A stretch of 64,000 bases of DNA from Balamuthia mandrillaris (GCA_031835245.1 JAVKOQ010000127.1:89632-153631); one strand, 5' to 3'; shown: positions 30,885 through 42,124, counted from the first letter of the stretch. The notes: generated by a model from the sequence alone, not told the origin. Translations and numbers: made by a program.

Positions 30885-31456
30885 ATGGCGACCTTTTCGG
30901 TCTTTCGCAGCCGCTTCTTCTCCGGCTATTACATCGCCAATGTGGTGATCCTGGCCGCTTACTTTGCGCTGCGAGAGCTGCTGCCGGACAAGTCTGCCCT
31001 TCACAAGCATGACTTTACTGGCATTGAAAGGGTTTTCACTTCCCTCTTGTTCTTGTTCTTGTTCTTCTTCTTGTTCTTCTTCTTCTTCTTCTTGTTCTTC
31101 TTCTTCTTCTTCTTCTTCTTCTTCTTCTTCTTCTTCTTCTTGTTCTTCTTCTCCTTTTCTTTCTTTCATGGTTTCAGTGGCCAAACCTTTGCGTAAACTA
31201 ACGTTGGCGGCTGGCGTGCAGGAGAGCTCCATGTGGTTCACTCTATGCGCTTACCTGGTGGTGAGGTACTCTCGCTCCCCAACGGTGGATGCCTTCTTCG
31301 GCACCGCCTTCTTCTTCGCCAAAGTGGCCACGCTGGTGGTGCTCGCCCTCTGCGATTGGCGGTTTGGCGCTTGGTACGCCCTCGTTATCACTGGTATGAA
31401 TGAATGAATGGAAGGAGAGTGAGAAAGAGAAGGAGAGAATGAGAGTGAAGCAGAGA

Positions 31457-31494
<38 letters not shown>

Positions 31495-32279
31495 AGCACA
31501 GAAGCAGAGATAACAAGAGAGTATAAACTAACAGCATTGATTTTTTTTCTTTGGGACGACCACCGACCGCCCTGCAGCGATGTGGATAGCGTTTCCGCAG
31601 AAGGAGTATGAAGGGCCGGAGGACATTACCCACTTGAACCACATCTCGTTCGAACAGCACGTCCGCGGCCGAAGAGGAGCCAACAATGCTTGGCTCGTTG
31701 AGTTTTACGCCTCTTGGTCTCCTCCTTGCATTCAGTTCGCTCCTCTCTTTGCTGAACTTTCTTTAGAGTAATCCTCTTCTTCTTTCTTCTTTCTCCCTTC
31801 TACTTTCTTGCTTTTAGGTTCTTTCTTCTCCGTTTGGCTCTTCTTTCATCTTTCTCACAACAAACAACACAAACAGATACACATCAGAGCATCTACGGTT
31901 CGGCAAGGCGGACGTGGGCCGATGGGAGGACCTCAGCCTGGAGTTTGGTATCTCCACCAGCAGCGCCTCCAAGCAACTGCCAACCCTCATCCTCTTCGAG
32001 AACGGGAAGGAAGTGGCCAGACTGCCTCCCATTGGCAGCGACGACAGCAGCGTCAACAAGCAAGCTCCCTCCACGATGAGCAAGAAGGACATCGCGAGAT
32101 ACTTTCAGCTGGACATTCTCAAAGAGGGTGCTCATCGTACCTCCTCCCAGGAGAAGGGATCACTCGCCAAACCTTCTTCTTCTTCTTCTTCTTCTGTTCA
32201 TGCTTCTTCTTCTGCTTCTTCAGCGGAAGCTTCCTCCTCCTCCTCCTCCGCCAAGAGGAGAAGAGGTAAAGAAAAATAA
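30885..32279 (+). CDS. TMX2-like thioredoxin-related transmembrane protein
   Basis: The start at 30885 gives MATFSVFRSRFFSGYY and a first membrane segment. Exon 2 continues ESSMWFTLCAYLVVRYSRS, then two more hydrophobic segments (to VIT near 31392). Exon 3 holds the thioredoxin fold: WLVEFYASWSPPCIQFAPLF. The active site reads SPPC where human TMX2 reads SNDC, so only one cysteine is kept. Exon 4 has HLRFGKADVGRWEDLS and KQLPTLILFENGKEVARLP with the cis-Pro loop. The tail is Ser/Lys-rich and runs to a stop at 32279. However, AGAGGTAAAG at 32261-32270 is a plausible donor, so the reading past it may be intron and the gene may continue into the Sel1 repeats. TMX2 proteins sit in the ER membrane and mitochondria-associated membranes. 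Confidence 0.82.
31042..31150 (+). repeat. (TTC)n/(TTG)-rich tract in TMX2 intron 1
   Basis: This imperfect trinucleotide tract stays open in every frame and produces long poly-Phe and poly-Ser frames, but lies between a donor after GIER and the acceptor GTGCAG near 31220. Confidence 0.85.
31459..31490 (+). repeat. (GA)n microsatellite, TMX2 intron 2
   Basis: This tract reads GA, not CT, on the coding strand. It is the exception to the orientation seen in the other genes. Confidence 0.85.
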
Positions 32280-32644
32280 ACAAACATTAAAAAAAGAGAG
32301 AGATGAGAAGAGGACCTCTCCTCCTGCACCGCCGCTCTTCTTGCTCGAGTGCCTCCCTAACCTCGTGGAGGAGGCGCTTTAGCTCTAGCTCTACGCCAGC
32401 CACTGCGAGCGGTGGGGGTGGTGGAAGCCCCTCCGCAGCGTCCTCCTCTTGGAGGGGGAGATGGGAGAGGGCGGGTCAGCGGTGGTGGCTGCCGCGCCAG
32501 AGTTTGCCCTCTCCTCTTTCCCTTCCTTCTCGTCGTCGCTCCTCGCCACTGCTTCTCCCCGCCACGAGATGGGGAGAAGCAGTGGCAAGGCGTGAGCGGT
32601 GCACACGGACCTCCTCCCAGGAGAAGGGATCGCTTGCCAAACCT
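32127..32644 (+). repeat. Direct repeat of about 47 bp flanking a hairpin-bearing segment
   Basis: The segment 32127-32174 recurs at 32598-32644 with few changes; both encode RTSSQEKGSLAKP in the same frame. Between them is GC-rich DNA with a perfect 16-bp inverted repeat (arms 32545-32560 and 32571-32586, 10-base loop). Confidence 0.8.
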
Positions 32645-33351
32645 ACCCAACGACATGAAGATGAGGATGGAACGGCAGAGGAGAAGAAGGAAGAGAAGAA
32701 GGAAGGAGGAGGTCAAGCCCTTGACGTCCACGACAGGCAACAGCTGCTGGCGGCGTACAGGCAGTTGGCCATGGAGGATGCAGCAGAAGGAGAAGGGCAG
32801 AAGAAGATCGCGGAGGCTCAATTCCGGCTGGCTTGTCTTCTTTGTTTGCAAACAGGCTCCGCTGGAGAAGCGGGAGAAGGAGAAGAAGGAGAAGGTGGCC
32901 TCAGTCATTTGCTGGTGGAAGCAGCTGCAACAGCCGCCGCCGAGGACGAGCAACAACAGCCGCAGCCACAACGGCAACAGGGAAGCGGACCTCTGCTGGA
33001 CTTGGCCTCGCTCGACTTTGTCCTCGGAGAGGGCTACGTCCTGCCCAAGCCCGGCAAGGACGAGGAGGGGCGCACACGCATCACCAACTGGAAGCAGTGG
33101 CTCAAGGCGGAGCGGGCCAGGCTGAAGAAAGCCGAGCTGCTGCGCAGAAAAAGGGAGCTGGCGAGCCACACGGATGAAGCCTCTTCCTCTTTTTCTTCCT
33201 CTTCTTCTTCCTCTTCCTCTTCTTCTTCCCCTTCAACCGATGCAGCCGCAAGTCAAGGGATGGCGGCAGACTACGGCCAAGCCTTGCATTGGTTCCTTAA
33301 AAGCGCGGAGCAAGGACATCCTTTGGCCCAATACTTTGTGAGGCTCTTACA

Positions 33352-33387
<36 letters not shown>

Positions 33388-34491
33388 TATGCACGTATCT
33401 CTGTTGCATGACTGATGAATGGTGCAGGTGGCAATGATGTACTTTAAAGGGTTAGGAACACATCAAGATAGGCAGCAAGGTCTGTTGTGGTTGCAGCGTT
33501 CTGCGGACTCTGGAAATTCTATGAGGCACTTCTCTCTCTCTCTCTCTCTCTCTCGCATTGGCACTTTCACTCATGGTCTTTCTCAACGCAACAGTTGCTT
33601 TGACTTGGGACAGATGTTTTATGAGGGAAGTGATGATGATCTTCCCAGGCAAGACCTCGCCAAAGCCAATCGCTACTTCCTTCGCTCGGCTGACCTTGGT
33701 AATGCCAATGCCCAATATTGGATCGGTACCCGTCCTCTATATACACGTTTATCAGTTGCAAACTAGTTTGCTCAGACAGAAGCATTGAGAACAGGGTATT
33801 GCTTGCATCAGGGCTGCAATGGACTCGAGCGGGACGTTAACAAAGCGCTAGCGTACTTAGAGAAGGCAGCCTACACAGGCCACAGCGGAGCTCTTTACTA
33901 CCTTGCCATGATGTACAAAACAGGCGATGGGATTACTCCCGATATAAAGGTATGTAAGGCCTTTTCTATGAACCGTAGAGGTATAATATGGGCTCCATTC
34001 AGCGTGCGATAATGTATTTGGAGGAAGGAGCAAAACTGGAAGATGTTCAAAGCATTCATTGCTTGGGCGATATTTATTTTAATGGCGAAGATGGCGTTGA
34101 GGTGGACTATCCTAAAGCATTGGAGTATTACCGGAAGGTAAAACAGTAACCCCCATTTTAATCTCTCGTTCCCGTAGAACTTGTTCAGACAATTTCTGTC
34201 GTTGTTGTTCATTAGGCAGGGGAACTTGGCAGTGCTGATTCGCTCTGTAACTTGGTATTATCCTATATCTAACACTTGTTACCTTGCATGAAGAAGCTTA
34301 CAAGACGAAACAACACATTCAGGGCTCAATGTATTTCAGAGGATTGGGATGCCTTCCAAACGACCAGAAAGCATTTTACAGTTATCAAGCTGCCGCTTCC
34401 ATGGTTTGGAAGAGCTTTCTACCTTTTTGGCTTACCACTGTGCTTTTCTAACATGTTTCTCTCCCCTCTCCCTTTCTCCTCCACCCCTCTC

Positions 34492-34526
<35 letters not shown>

Positions 34527-34672
34527 AATAGGGACATCCACAAGCTTGTAAAAATCTGGCCTATATGTATGAACATGGTAGAGGCTGTGTCAAGTCCGAG
34601 CATAACGCGAAGTACTTCACCAATTTGGCCGAACAGCTGGCAACAGCTGCCCAACACGCTTGTGGTTCTTAA
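32303..34672 (+). CDS. Sel1-like repeat protein
   Basis: This is a multi-exon gene. The region to about 33270 is basic, Ser/Arg- then Glu-rich, with a folded-looking block (DVHDRQQLLAAYRQLAMEDA, then AQFRLACLL). From 33270 at least six Sel1 repeats follow, many split by CT-rich introns: ALHWFLKSAEQGHPLAQYF, VAMMYFKGLGTHQDRQQGL, NRYFLRSADLGNANAQYWIG, NKALAYLEKAAYTGHSGAL, YPKALEYYRKAGELGSADSL, and a last one ending CKNLAYMYEHGRG. The stop is at 34670-34672. Sel1 repeats are TPR-like alpha/alpha scaffolds, as in SEL1L/Hrd3 of ER-associated degradation. No signal peptide is seen at 32303, and the 23-bp gap to the TMX2 stop suggests the two may be one transcript and one protein. Confidence 0.72.
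33358..33383 (+). repeat. (CT)n microsatellite, Sel1 gene intron
   Basis: This is a CT tract on the coding strand; similar tracts lie at about 33532-33554 and 34495-34523 in the next introns. Confidence 0.88.
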
Positions 34673-34922
34673 GAATTCTTCGAGCAAAGCAGGGAGATCA
34701 CGCGTAACCACTGAGTTCCCCTCTTTTCGCTTGATATATTCTGGTAAATATATTGTGTCTGTTGGAGTTGCTCACAATACCAAAGAACAAAAAACAAGAC
34801 TCAGTAAACTAACACAACAATGGAGCCCTCGTAAGAGAAGAAGTGTACAAACAAAGCTATCCGAGTTGCTTTCTAAACGAACCAAGCGAGGCCCTTCATC
34901 GCCTCCTACAGGCACATTCTAA

Positions 34923-35080
34923 CCAAAAGTAGTTGAACAAAGATTTATCCTGTTGGAAGGAGACAGTGCCGAGAAGCTTTCCGAGCTGCCGGACGAGTCT
35001 TTCCAATGCTGTGTTACAGTCCGCCTTATTGGGGCATGCGACAGTACGGAGTGCCCGACCAAGTAGGTTACGAGCAATAA
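34923..35080 (+). pseudogene. Broken fragment of a prokaryote/virus-type DNA methyltransferase
   Basis: The translated DNA shows FILLEGDSAEKLSELPDESF followed, in a neighbouring frame, by PPYWGMRQYGVPDQVGYEQ. This is the order and wording of the catalytic motif IV region (GDxxExLxxLPDxS, then SPPYWGxRxYGxxxQxGxE) of amino-group (N4-cytosine or N6-adenine) DNA methyltransferases of bacteria, phages and giant viruses. Only some 45 codons remain and the frame is interrupted, so it is a fossil. A basic, Lys/Arg-rich frame at 34680-34920 abuts it and may be part of the same relic. It lies in the otherwise empty 0.9 kb between the Sel1 and SMC2 genes. Age is unknown, but motif wording is still clear. 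Confidence 0.5.
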
Positions 35081-35549
35081 TACCCAAATCGGAGGAGAAA
35101 ACAACCGGGTTCCGCTTTCTTGCCCACGTGCTTGGTTTTTTCTTTAATTAAAAGGGGGTGAGGCGTCCAACCGCGAAGGTAAGACACCAAGGTGCAAAAA
35201 TAGCGAATAGTGAAAACACATTAGCGAACTCAAAACACGCCGATCTTTAGTAAAAGGCGAAAAATCGATACGTTCTGTTCTGAGTTCTGTGTTGGAGATT
35301 GCTTCTGTTTCGCTGCCCCTTTTATATGCAAGAGGAAGAGGTCTTTGAGTTATGGTATTCGCACAGAGGCAAGTTCCGAGCTTTTTCTTCCTGTCGACAA
35401 AAAACCACCACCGCTGTGTTGGTGTCGTTTCGAACAACAAGCCAAACTAATGGATAATGAAAAATAAGGTATTACAAGGGGGTTGAAGTGTTCTATTCAA
35501 AAATAAAAAAAAAAGGAAAGAACAGAAAGAGGTTTTTTTTTCCAAAGGT
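35081..35549. other. Intergenic, no gene seen
   Basis: This is AT-rich sequence downstream of the SMC2 stop, with poly-A/T runs. A GTCGAC site lies at about 35393. Confidence 0.4.
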
Positions 35550-36547
35550 TTAGTTGCGCACAGCTAACCGTGCTTTCTTTTTTCGTTGATCGACCTGTGA
35601 CTCTCCTCCAGGGCTGGATTCCTTGCCCTTTAGCTTGGGGGTGGAACGGGTCACTCTCGATGTTCCATCCACAAACTTGGTCTTGAACACAACATTTGCG
35701 TTCTTCCACATTCCTGATAAATACAAAGGAACAAGTCAATAATGGTAACAGAAGCAAAAAGAGGAAAACGTCATCTGACCTTGCTTCAAGCTGACAATGA
35801 TGAATTGAGAAAACCTAAAGTGAGTCCGAAGCATCTGACCAATGTTTTCCGTGTGAGACAAGTCCAACGCAGCATCAATCTCATCAAGAATGTACATCGG
35901 AGCCGGTTTAAACAGGAGCAGCGACAGAATGAGAGAAAGAGCCAACAAAGACTTTTGACCTCCGCTTAGCTCTGTCAGATTCTTCCAAACCCCACCAAAC
36001 GCAACTCTCATCCTCAAACCATCCATCACTGTTTGGCCTATTTGATGGTAAAAAAAAAAACGAAGCCCTTGGTGAGAAAGAGGGCAAAAGAGTGAAACAC
36101 AACACTAGAATACAACGCTAAATAAATACCTTCAGGAGGTTCCAGGCGAGCTTCACTGCCTTTGAGCAACGTGGAGAATATGGCTCCAAAGTCTTTGTTC
36201 ACCTTTGTCCACGTTTTCTCCAAGGCTTCGATCTTTTTGGTATCGAGCTCCTCGATGACCTCCATCAACTTTTTCTTGTCCTTTTCTATCTGTGCCTTCT
36301 TCTTTGTGAGTTCGGTGTACTCCTCTTCAGCCTTTTCGTACATGTTCATGACTTTGGTGTTAAGCCTTTTCTTCAGCGAGTCCTGCTGCTCATCTAATTC
36401 GGCGAGACGTCTTTGCGCTACATCGGGGTCGCGAGCCTTGAAATCAAAGTCGGTGCCTGGCTGTCCAAAGAACCGCTTCTCTTTGTTGATGAAGGTGTGT
36501 TTTTGTTCCATGTGTTTCTGCGATGGCAGCAATGTATTAGAAGAGAG

Positions 36548-36578
<31 letters not shown>

Positions 36579-39500
36579 AACTTACCACATACTTCTCAGC
36601 ATCCACACGGTCTTTGTGGAATCTCTTGATGGAGTGAGTGATCTTCTTCAATTCGATGTCCACCTCAATTCCTCGCTGCGATACTTCATCCCTCTCCCTG
36701 ATGAGATCAGCAATGGCGCCGTCCGTGCTCATCAACTTTTCCTTCTTTTTCTGCAACAGGTTCTTCTTCGACTCGTAGTTTTCGTTCTTCTGCTTGACCT
36801 GCTCCTCCAAACGAGCAAGCTCCTTATCCATCTTGCCAAGCACTACTTTCTCCATCTCCGCAACACGCTCCAGCAGAGAATCTCGCTCCTCCTTCACTCC
36901 CTCCATCTCCAACCGGATCCGTTCCATGTTCTGCTGCTGCGTCTTTGTGGCCAGCACTGCTTCCTGCAGCTTCACCTTGGTCTCATTCATCTTGCGTTCG
37001 ATCCTCTTCATCTCCATTTTTTCGTTTCCTTTGCCGCCAGCCTCCATCTCCTTGATTTGACCTTCAATCTTGGTGATCCTCTTGCCTAGGTCCGACTTGT
37101 TGACTTTGGCCTTCTCCAACTCTTCCTCGTTTTGGCGTTGCTTCTCTTCAGTCTCTCGAATCTCCTCCATAAGGGCGTGATGCGTTCCTCTCTCCATCCT
37201 TCCTTCCAACAGCTCGAGTGAGTGCTTCTTAAGCTCTAACTCCTGCCTCAGCTTCCGGTATTTCTGGGCGAGGGTCCTGGACTCCTCAAACTTGTTCTCG
37301 ATCTGTCGGAGCTCCTCCTCGTGGGCTTCTAGCTTCTGCCGTGCATCATTGAGCCTTTGTAGAGCGGCGAGAACGCTGCCTCCTTTGCTGCGGGAACCAC
37401 CGGTTAAAGTGCCACGTGGATCATACTCATCTCCTTCAATCGTTACGGATCGAGTGCGGATATCCTTGTTGAACGTTACAGTCTTTGCCGATTGGGCATC
37501 TTAGTAAAGACAAGAGAGAATGAGCACGCGGTAAACCAGCCAAAGTCAAAAAAAAAAACGACAAAACAAGGAGGCAACAAACCTTTACAAACCAAAGCAC
37601 TACCAAAGACATAACGCATGGCAGCATCGACCTCATCGTCATAGCCAACAAGCTCCAAAGCATGAACCACGTTGGTGGGGCCGACCAGCTGCTTCGCTTT
37701 CTGGATGACTTGTGGGGTAATGCTGCGATGAGCAATCTTGTTCAAAGGAATGATGGTCACTCTGCGCTTGAGGCGGCCGTGCTGTAGCAGCTCCTTGCCA
37801 GTCACTTCAGTATCCACGACCACGTTGTAAAGCCTTCCACCAGCCACTACCTCCAAAGCAGTGGCTGTGGTGGCATCCTTCAGCGTGATGAGGTTGGCCA
37901 CCAAGCCCTTCACCTTTGTCCTGTCAAAGTTCTTGCTGGGGCTTGTGTATTGGAATTCAAGCGCGGCGAGCCTTGCCGAGAGCTGGTCCACGTTATCTCT
38001 TGCCTCCACAATGGAACTCTCTACAGCTGCCTTGGCCTATTCACAACGAGTAAGTTATTTATGTCTTTTGCAAAAAGAAAAGAGAGAGAGAGAGAGAGGG
38101 TACTTGATGGAGCTCTTTCTCTATTTGGTCGTCGTAACCAAGCTTTGCAATCTCCTTTTCCACAGAAGCGCACTGCGCTTTGGCATCTTCCGCTTCAGCT
38201 TGCATGGCCTTGAACTCACCGCCCAGCTCAGCGAGCTGCTTCTTCTTTTTGGCCAACTCGCGGGTAAGATGCTCTCTCTTGAGCTGGCCGCTCTTGAGAA
38301 GAGTCTCGCACTCGCTGAACATCCTCTTGGCATCCATGAGCTGGTCGGCCAAAGTCTTGCCTCCACCTTCCTCTGCGTTGGCGGCAAGACTGGCGTTATT
38401 GGCAGTGTAGGCCGTTTGGAAGGCGGTATAGGCGTTGGATAGCTTCTTGGTCTGTTCTTCCATGGCTTCGGCCTCCTTTTGCTCCTTGGAAAGCCGCTCA
38501 GCGAGCCCCTCTAACGAAGCCTCTAGTTCCTTGATCTGCTTCTCCAGTTCTGCTTTTTGTTTGGTCTCGCTGCTGTGAGAGTCTTTTTTGTTTTTGAGGA
38601 TGGCATGCACCTCTACCAGCTCTTTGGAGAGGTCGTTGACTTCTTTCTCGAGGTGCGCAAACTCGGCCTTCATCTTTTTCTCTTTCTTCTTGGAGAGGTT
38701 CTCGATTTGGGCCTTGAGCTCGGTGAGACGATCCAGACAGCCGTTTTTCTCTTCCTTGAGGTCCTGTTCGGTGCGTTCCATGGCCCTAAGCTCGTCCTCG
38801 GAGCGTTGAAGGGTGTTTTGCGCTTGTGTGTAACTCCAGGCGATGACGAACCGGGAGAGCTGTTCCCTCTCGTTCTTGTTGTTGATCCAGGACATATAAG
38901 TGTCTCTGTCCTTCCTCAGCTTCTCCATCGTAGGGATGATCTCCTCGTTCAAGACGGACTGCATCTGCTCCAGCTTCTTATCCTTCTTGGCGATGGTGCG
39001 CAGGGCGCTCTGCTTCTTGGTCTCAAACATGCGCGTGCCGGCCGCCTCCTCGATCATGGAGAGGATCTCAGGAGGTTTCATGTGGAGGACCTGCATGATC
39101 TTGCCTTGCATGATGAGGAAATGAGGGTTGTTGACGTTGAGCTGCACCGAGTGAAACAGGTTTTGCACGGTGTTGGCCTGCGCCGTGTGGCCGTTAATGA
39201 GGTACTTGTTGCGGCCACCGATGACGACCTGCCGGGTGACCGTGATAGTGCTGTGTTGCTCCCAGCCGACGGGGCTCTGTTTGGGGTCTTCGTTGTTCCA
39301 TACGATGGTCACGCTGGCTTTGGTCACTCCCGCTTGTCCTTGCTTGTACACCAGTTGCTGCAGATTGCTCACTCGAACCTGTAACAGATTTTTATTTTTT
39401 AATGATGGCAAAGAGTGTGAGAAGAGAGAGAGAAGGAACGTTCGAACTAACAGTGAGGAGAAGAATAATCTTTGAAAACAAACCTGGCTTAAGTTTGTGA

Positions 39501-39651
39501 TGCCAAGAACAAAGCATATGGCGTCGAGAATGTTAGACTTGCCCGTTCCATTCAAGCCGGTGATGGCGTTGAACGACCGATCGAAACCCGAGATCACTTC
39601 CCGACTGGCATACGACTTGAACCCTTCTATGATCACCTCCTTGATCCACAT
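35550..39651 (-). CDS. SMC2: SMC2, condensin ATPase subunit
   Basis: The start at 39651 gives [17 protein letters not shown], the canonical SMC2 N-terminus. Walker [10 protein letters not shown] and [17 protein letters not shown] follow, then the SMC2-specific [20 protein letters not shown] and [10 protein letters not shown]. Coiled coil 1 runs to about 38040. The hinge ([20 protein letters not shown], then FGSALVCK) spans about 37900-37560. Coiled coil 2 ends near 36420 with [13 protein letters not shown]. The C-terminal head has the signature [14 protein letters not shown] near 35960 and Walker [20 protein letters not shown] basic tail follows, with the stop at 35550. With SMC4 and kleisin it compacts mitotic chromosomes. 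Its promoter, shared with the mitochondrial rRNA methyltransferase, carries two E2F-like sites. Confidence 0.95.
36548..36571 (+). repeat. (GA)n microsatellite, SMC2 intron
   Basis: Reads CT on the coding strand. A shorter similar tract is at about 38080-38097. Confidence 0.85.
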
Positions 39652-39779
39652 CGTTTTTTATCCCCCCCCCCTCCCTATTTTCTTTGAATAATAATCCAAA
39701 GAAGAAGCAGCAGAAGAGGGAGAAAAAGACTTCTTTCTTTCTTTTTTGTTATTTTCAATATTGTTTTATTTTTGATTCG

Positions 39780-39818
39780 TTTTCCCGCCAAAACGCAACT
39801 AAAAATTTTGGCGGGAAA
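39780..39818. promoter_or_regulatory. Inverted pair of E2F-like sites, SMC2/MRM2 divergent promoter
   Basis: TTTTCCCGCCAAAA at 39780-39793 and TTTTGGCGGGAAA at 39806-39818 face each other 12 bp apart, in the 256 bp between the two start codons. A GTCGAC site is close by at about 39857. Confidence 0.6.
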
Positions 39819-39907
39819 CAAGACGTGCGTATTCCCCAATCTAACCGGGTCTTCCGTCGACCCGATGTCTACAATAAAAAGAACGTAAAAGAAGAGGAGA
39901 GACGAAG

Positions 39908-41294
39908 ATGAACCGCAGCAGCGTCGTCGCTGTTCGAGGGATGGCAGCCAGGAACGGTGGCATTGGCTTTGGTCGTTCTGCGTCCAGCAAGGGCGGGCTG
40001 AGTGGGTGTTCTTATTATGGTGGTGGTGGTGGTGCGGCTTTGGCGGGCAGGAGGAGCAGCCCTTTCTCAGCAACAGCAACCAGGCGTAGCAGCGCGTTCA
40101 GCTACCCCGTTCGATGCTACGCCCCACCGCCACCCCCACCCGAGAAGGAAGAGCTGGAGAACAAGCAAAAAGGGGGCAAAATCTCTCGGCAAGAAGCATC
40201 ACACATCAAAGGATTCAAAGGCTCGTACGTATTTTTGCTTTTAAACAGGCGCTACATTTTTCAGCAACCCTTCTTGCACTTTCTGCTGTGTTGTTTGTTG
40301 AGTACTCATCATCCTTAAAATAGATCAACCCGATGGCTGAAGAGGCAGTTCACGGACCCTTACGTGAAGAAAGCGCAGGAGGGCAGCCTTGCCTCTCGTG
40401 CCGCCTTCAAGCTGGAGCAGATCAACGAGAAGTACAAGTTCCTCACGCCGGGCAAGAGCGTGCTGGACCTGGGTGCCTGCCCTGGTGGATGGAGCCAGAT
40501 CGCCGCTCGTCATGTGTTGCACGACGCGTCCACGGAGAGCGACCAGAGCAAGAAGGGCGTCGTCCTTAGCGTCGATCTCCAACGTGCGCGTTCCACTCTT
40601 AGTCAGAGAACAAAACACAACCAACGCTAACCGATTGTTCTTCTTTTTCTTTTCTGCTTCCCATCATGGCCGCAGCGATGGACAACGTTGGCAGTGAGTT
40701 TCTGCAGCTGGATATCATGGATGAAAAGGCATTGGACCAGGTCAGAGAGGCCCTCAGGCGCAACGGAAGGGAGGATGGCACGGTGGACGTCGTTCTTTCC
40801 GACATGAGCCCAAAGATCAGTGGTATTGTTGAATTCGTTCTCTTCGTCGCTCTCTTTCATCTTCTGTTTTTCCATCCCTCGTTTCTTCTTTCTTATGTCG
40901 GATGTAAAACCATGCAGGAAGCAAGACGACAGATCACCTTCGTATCATGGTAATCCTTTTCCTCCTTTCCTTCCTTGCCGTTTCTTTCTTCTCTAGTGGT
41001 CCTCTTTTGATAGCGCAAACAAACTCATAACAGGGGCTCGCAGAGGAGGCGTTGCGGTTCGGCGAGGAACTGTTGAAGGATGGAGGCGTGTTCGTGGTGA
41101 AGGTGCTGCAGGGGGAGAACCTGCCCCGCTTCGTCCGCCGCCTGGAGAGCCGCTTCGGCAAAGTCCTCTCCGTCAAGCCCGATGCCTCCCGCAAGGACAG
41201 CAGAGAAATGTATTACGTTGCCAAAGACTTTCATCGTGCTCCGGCTCCTCCGGCTCCTTCCTCTGCTGCTGCTCCAGAAGAACAAGCCAAGTGA
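39908..41294 (+). CDS. MRM2: Mitochondrial rRNA 2'-O-ribose methyltransferase (RrmJ/MRM2 family)
   Basis: Five exons join in phase. The ATG at 39908 opens an Arg/Ser/Gly presequence of about 80 residues, as expected for mitochondrial import. The FtsJ domain begins STRWLKRQFTDPYVKKAQ. SLASRAAFKLEQIN contains the first catalytic Lys, and VLDLGACPGGWSQIAARH is the SAM motif I. DVVLSDMSPKISG holds the catalytic Asp, GGVFVVKVLQGE the second Lys, and KDSREMYYVAKDF the Glu, completing the K-D-K-E set. Yeast Mrm2 and human MRM2 methylate the A-loop uridine of the large mitochondrial rRNA. The C-terminus adds an Ala/Pro tail. MRM2 is preferred over nuclear SPB1/FTSJ1 because of the presequence and size. 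Confidence 0.9.
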
Positions 41295-41560
41295 TTGGAT
41301 CCAAGAGATGAGAGGTGATGAGATGAAAAAGCGGAAAAAACGTTGTTGTTGTTTTAAAGTGTAGTTTTTGTTTTGGGTTTTGTTGTTGTGAGTGAAACAA
41401 GATCTTCTACAAAGGAGAGAGTGAGCGAATAAATAAGTTTGGTGGTGGTGGTGGTGGATCGAAGCGATGCAAATCATGATGGAGCGGCCGCTCAAAATGG
41501 GTAGTGCGGGCAGGCAAAAAGGAAGGAGAAATAACAAAAAACAGAGCTTGGAAGAGAGAA

Positions 41561-42124
41561 TCACTCCAGCTTTCCGGTTTTGAGGGCCTCCTCTAGGCAC
41601 TCCTTCGCTCGTACCACTTTAGATTGAAGATAAAAAGAACCGCCCTTGCTGGGATCGTTCACTTGAAACAGACGTTCATATCGCTGCGATTATTTGTGTT
41701 AGTGGCAGCTGCAAAGGAGAGCAAAGAGAAAAGAAGGCATAAGCACATACTTTGGAGATCTCCTCCAGCGTTGGTTTCTTGGAAAGGCCCAAAATCTTAA
41801 GCGCTTCTCCTGGTGTCAATTTGTTCGCCCGTTCCACGTTTTGCGCAGCCTCTAACAAAACGCGAGAGCAAACAATAAATCAATTTAAAAAAGCTCCTTC
41901 CTCGAGGGGAAAAAAAAACTGCAAACTTACTTATGCTGGCCTGCCGCCACGCATCGATGAAAGCCCGACCGAGGACGGAACCTCCGGCAAGGATGACGTT
42001 GATGAGGACTCGTGGGAGCTATTCGATAAGGAAGGAAAAAAAACGGTTGGTGCCCGCAACAAAAACAACAGAACAAAGATCTTAAGCTTAAGTGGAAGGG
42101 GGACAGTTTGTGTGGACGTACCAT
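41561..42124 (-). CDS. PAM16: PAM16/TIM16, regulator of the mitochondrial import motor
   Basis: Four exons were resolved with matching phases: 42122-42124, 41931-42018, 41751-41851 and 41561-41683, total 315 nt and 104 residues. Exon 1 contributes only the ATG, followed directly by a GTACGT donor. Exon 2 gives [20 protein letters not shown], the membrane-attached N-terminus. Exon 3 gives [20 protein letters not shown], and exon 4 [20 protein letters not shown] and [14 protein letters not shown]. This is the degenerate J domain of the family: it lacks HPD, as PAM16 proteins do, and pairs with PAM18 to restrain mtHsp70 stimulation at TIM23. Length and blocks match human MAGMAS closely. Confidence 0.93.

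Noticed and set aside
31014-31196. Poly-Phe membrane-like segment in TMX2
   Set aside because: It is a TTC-rich intron lying between a donor after GIER and a GTGCAG acceptor; splicing it out restores the TMX2 family alignment.
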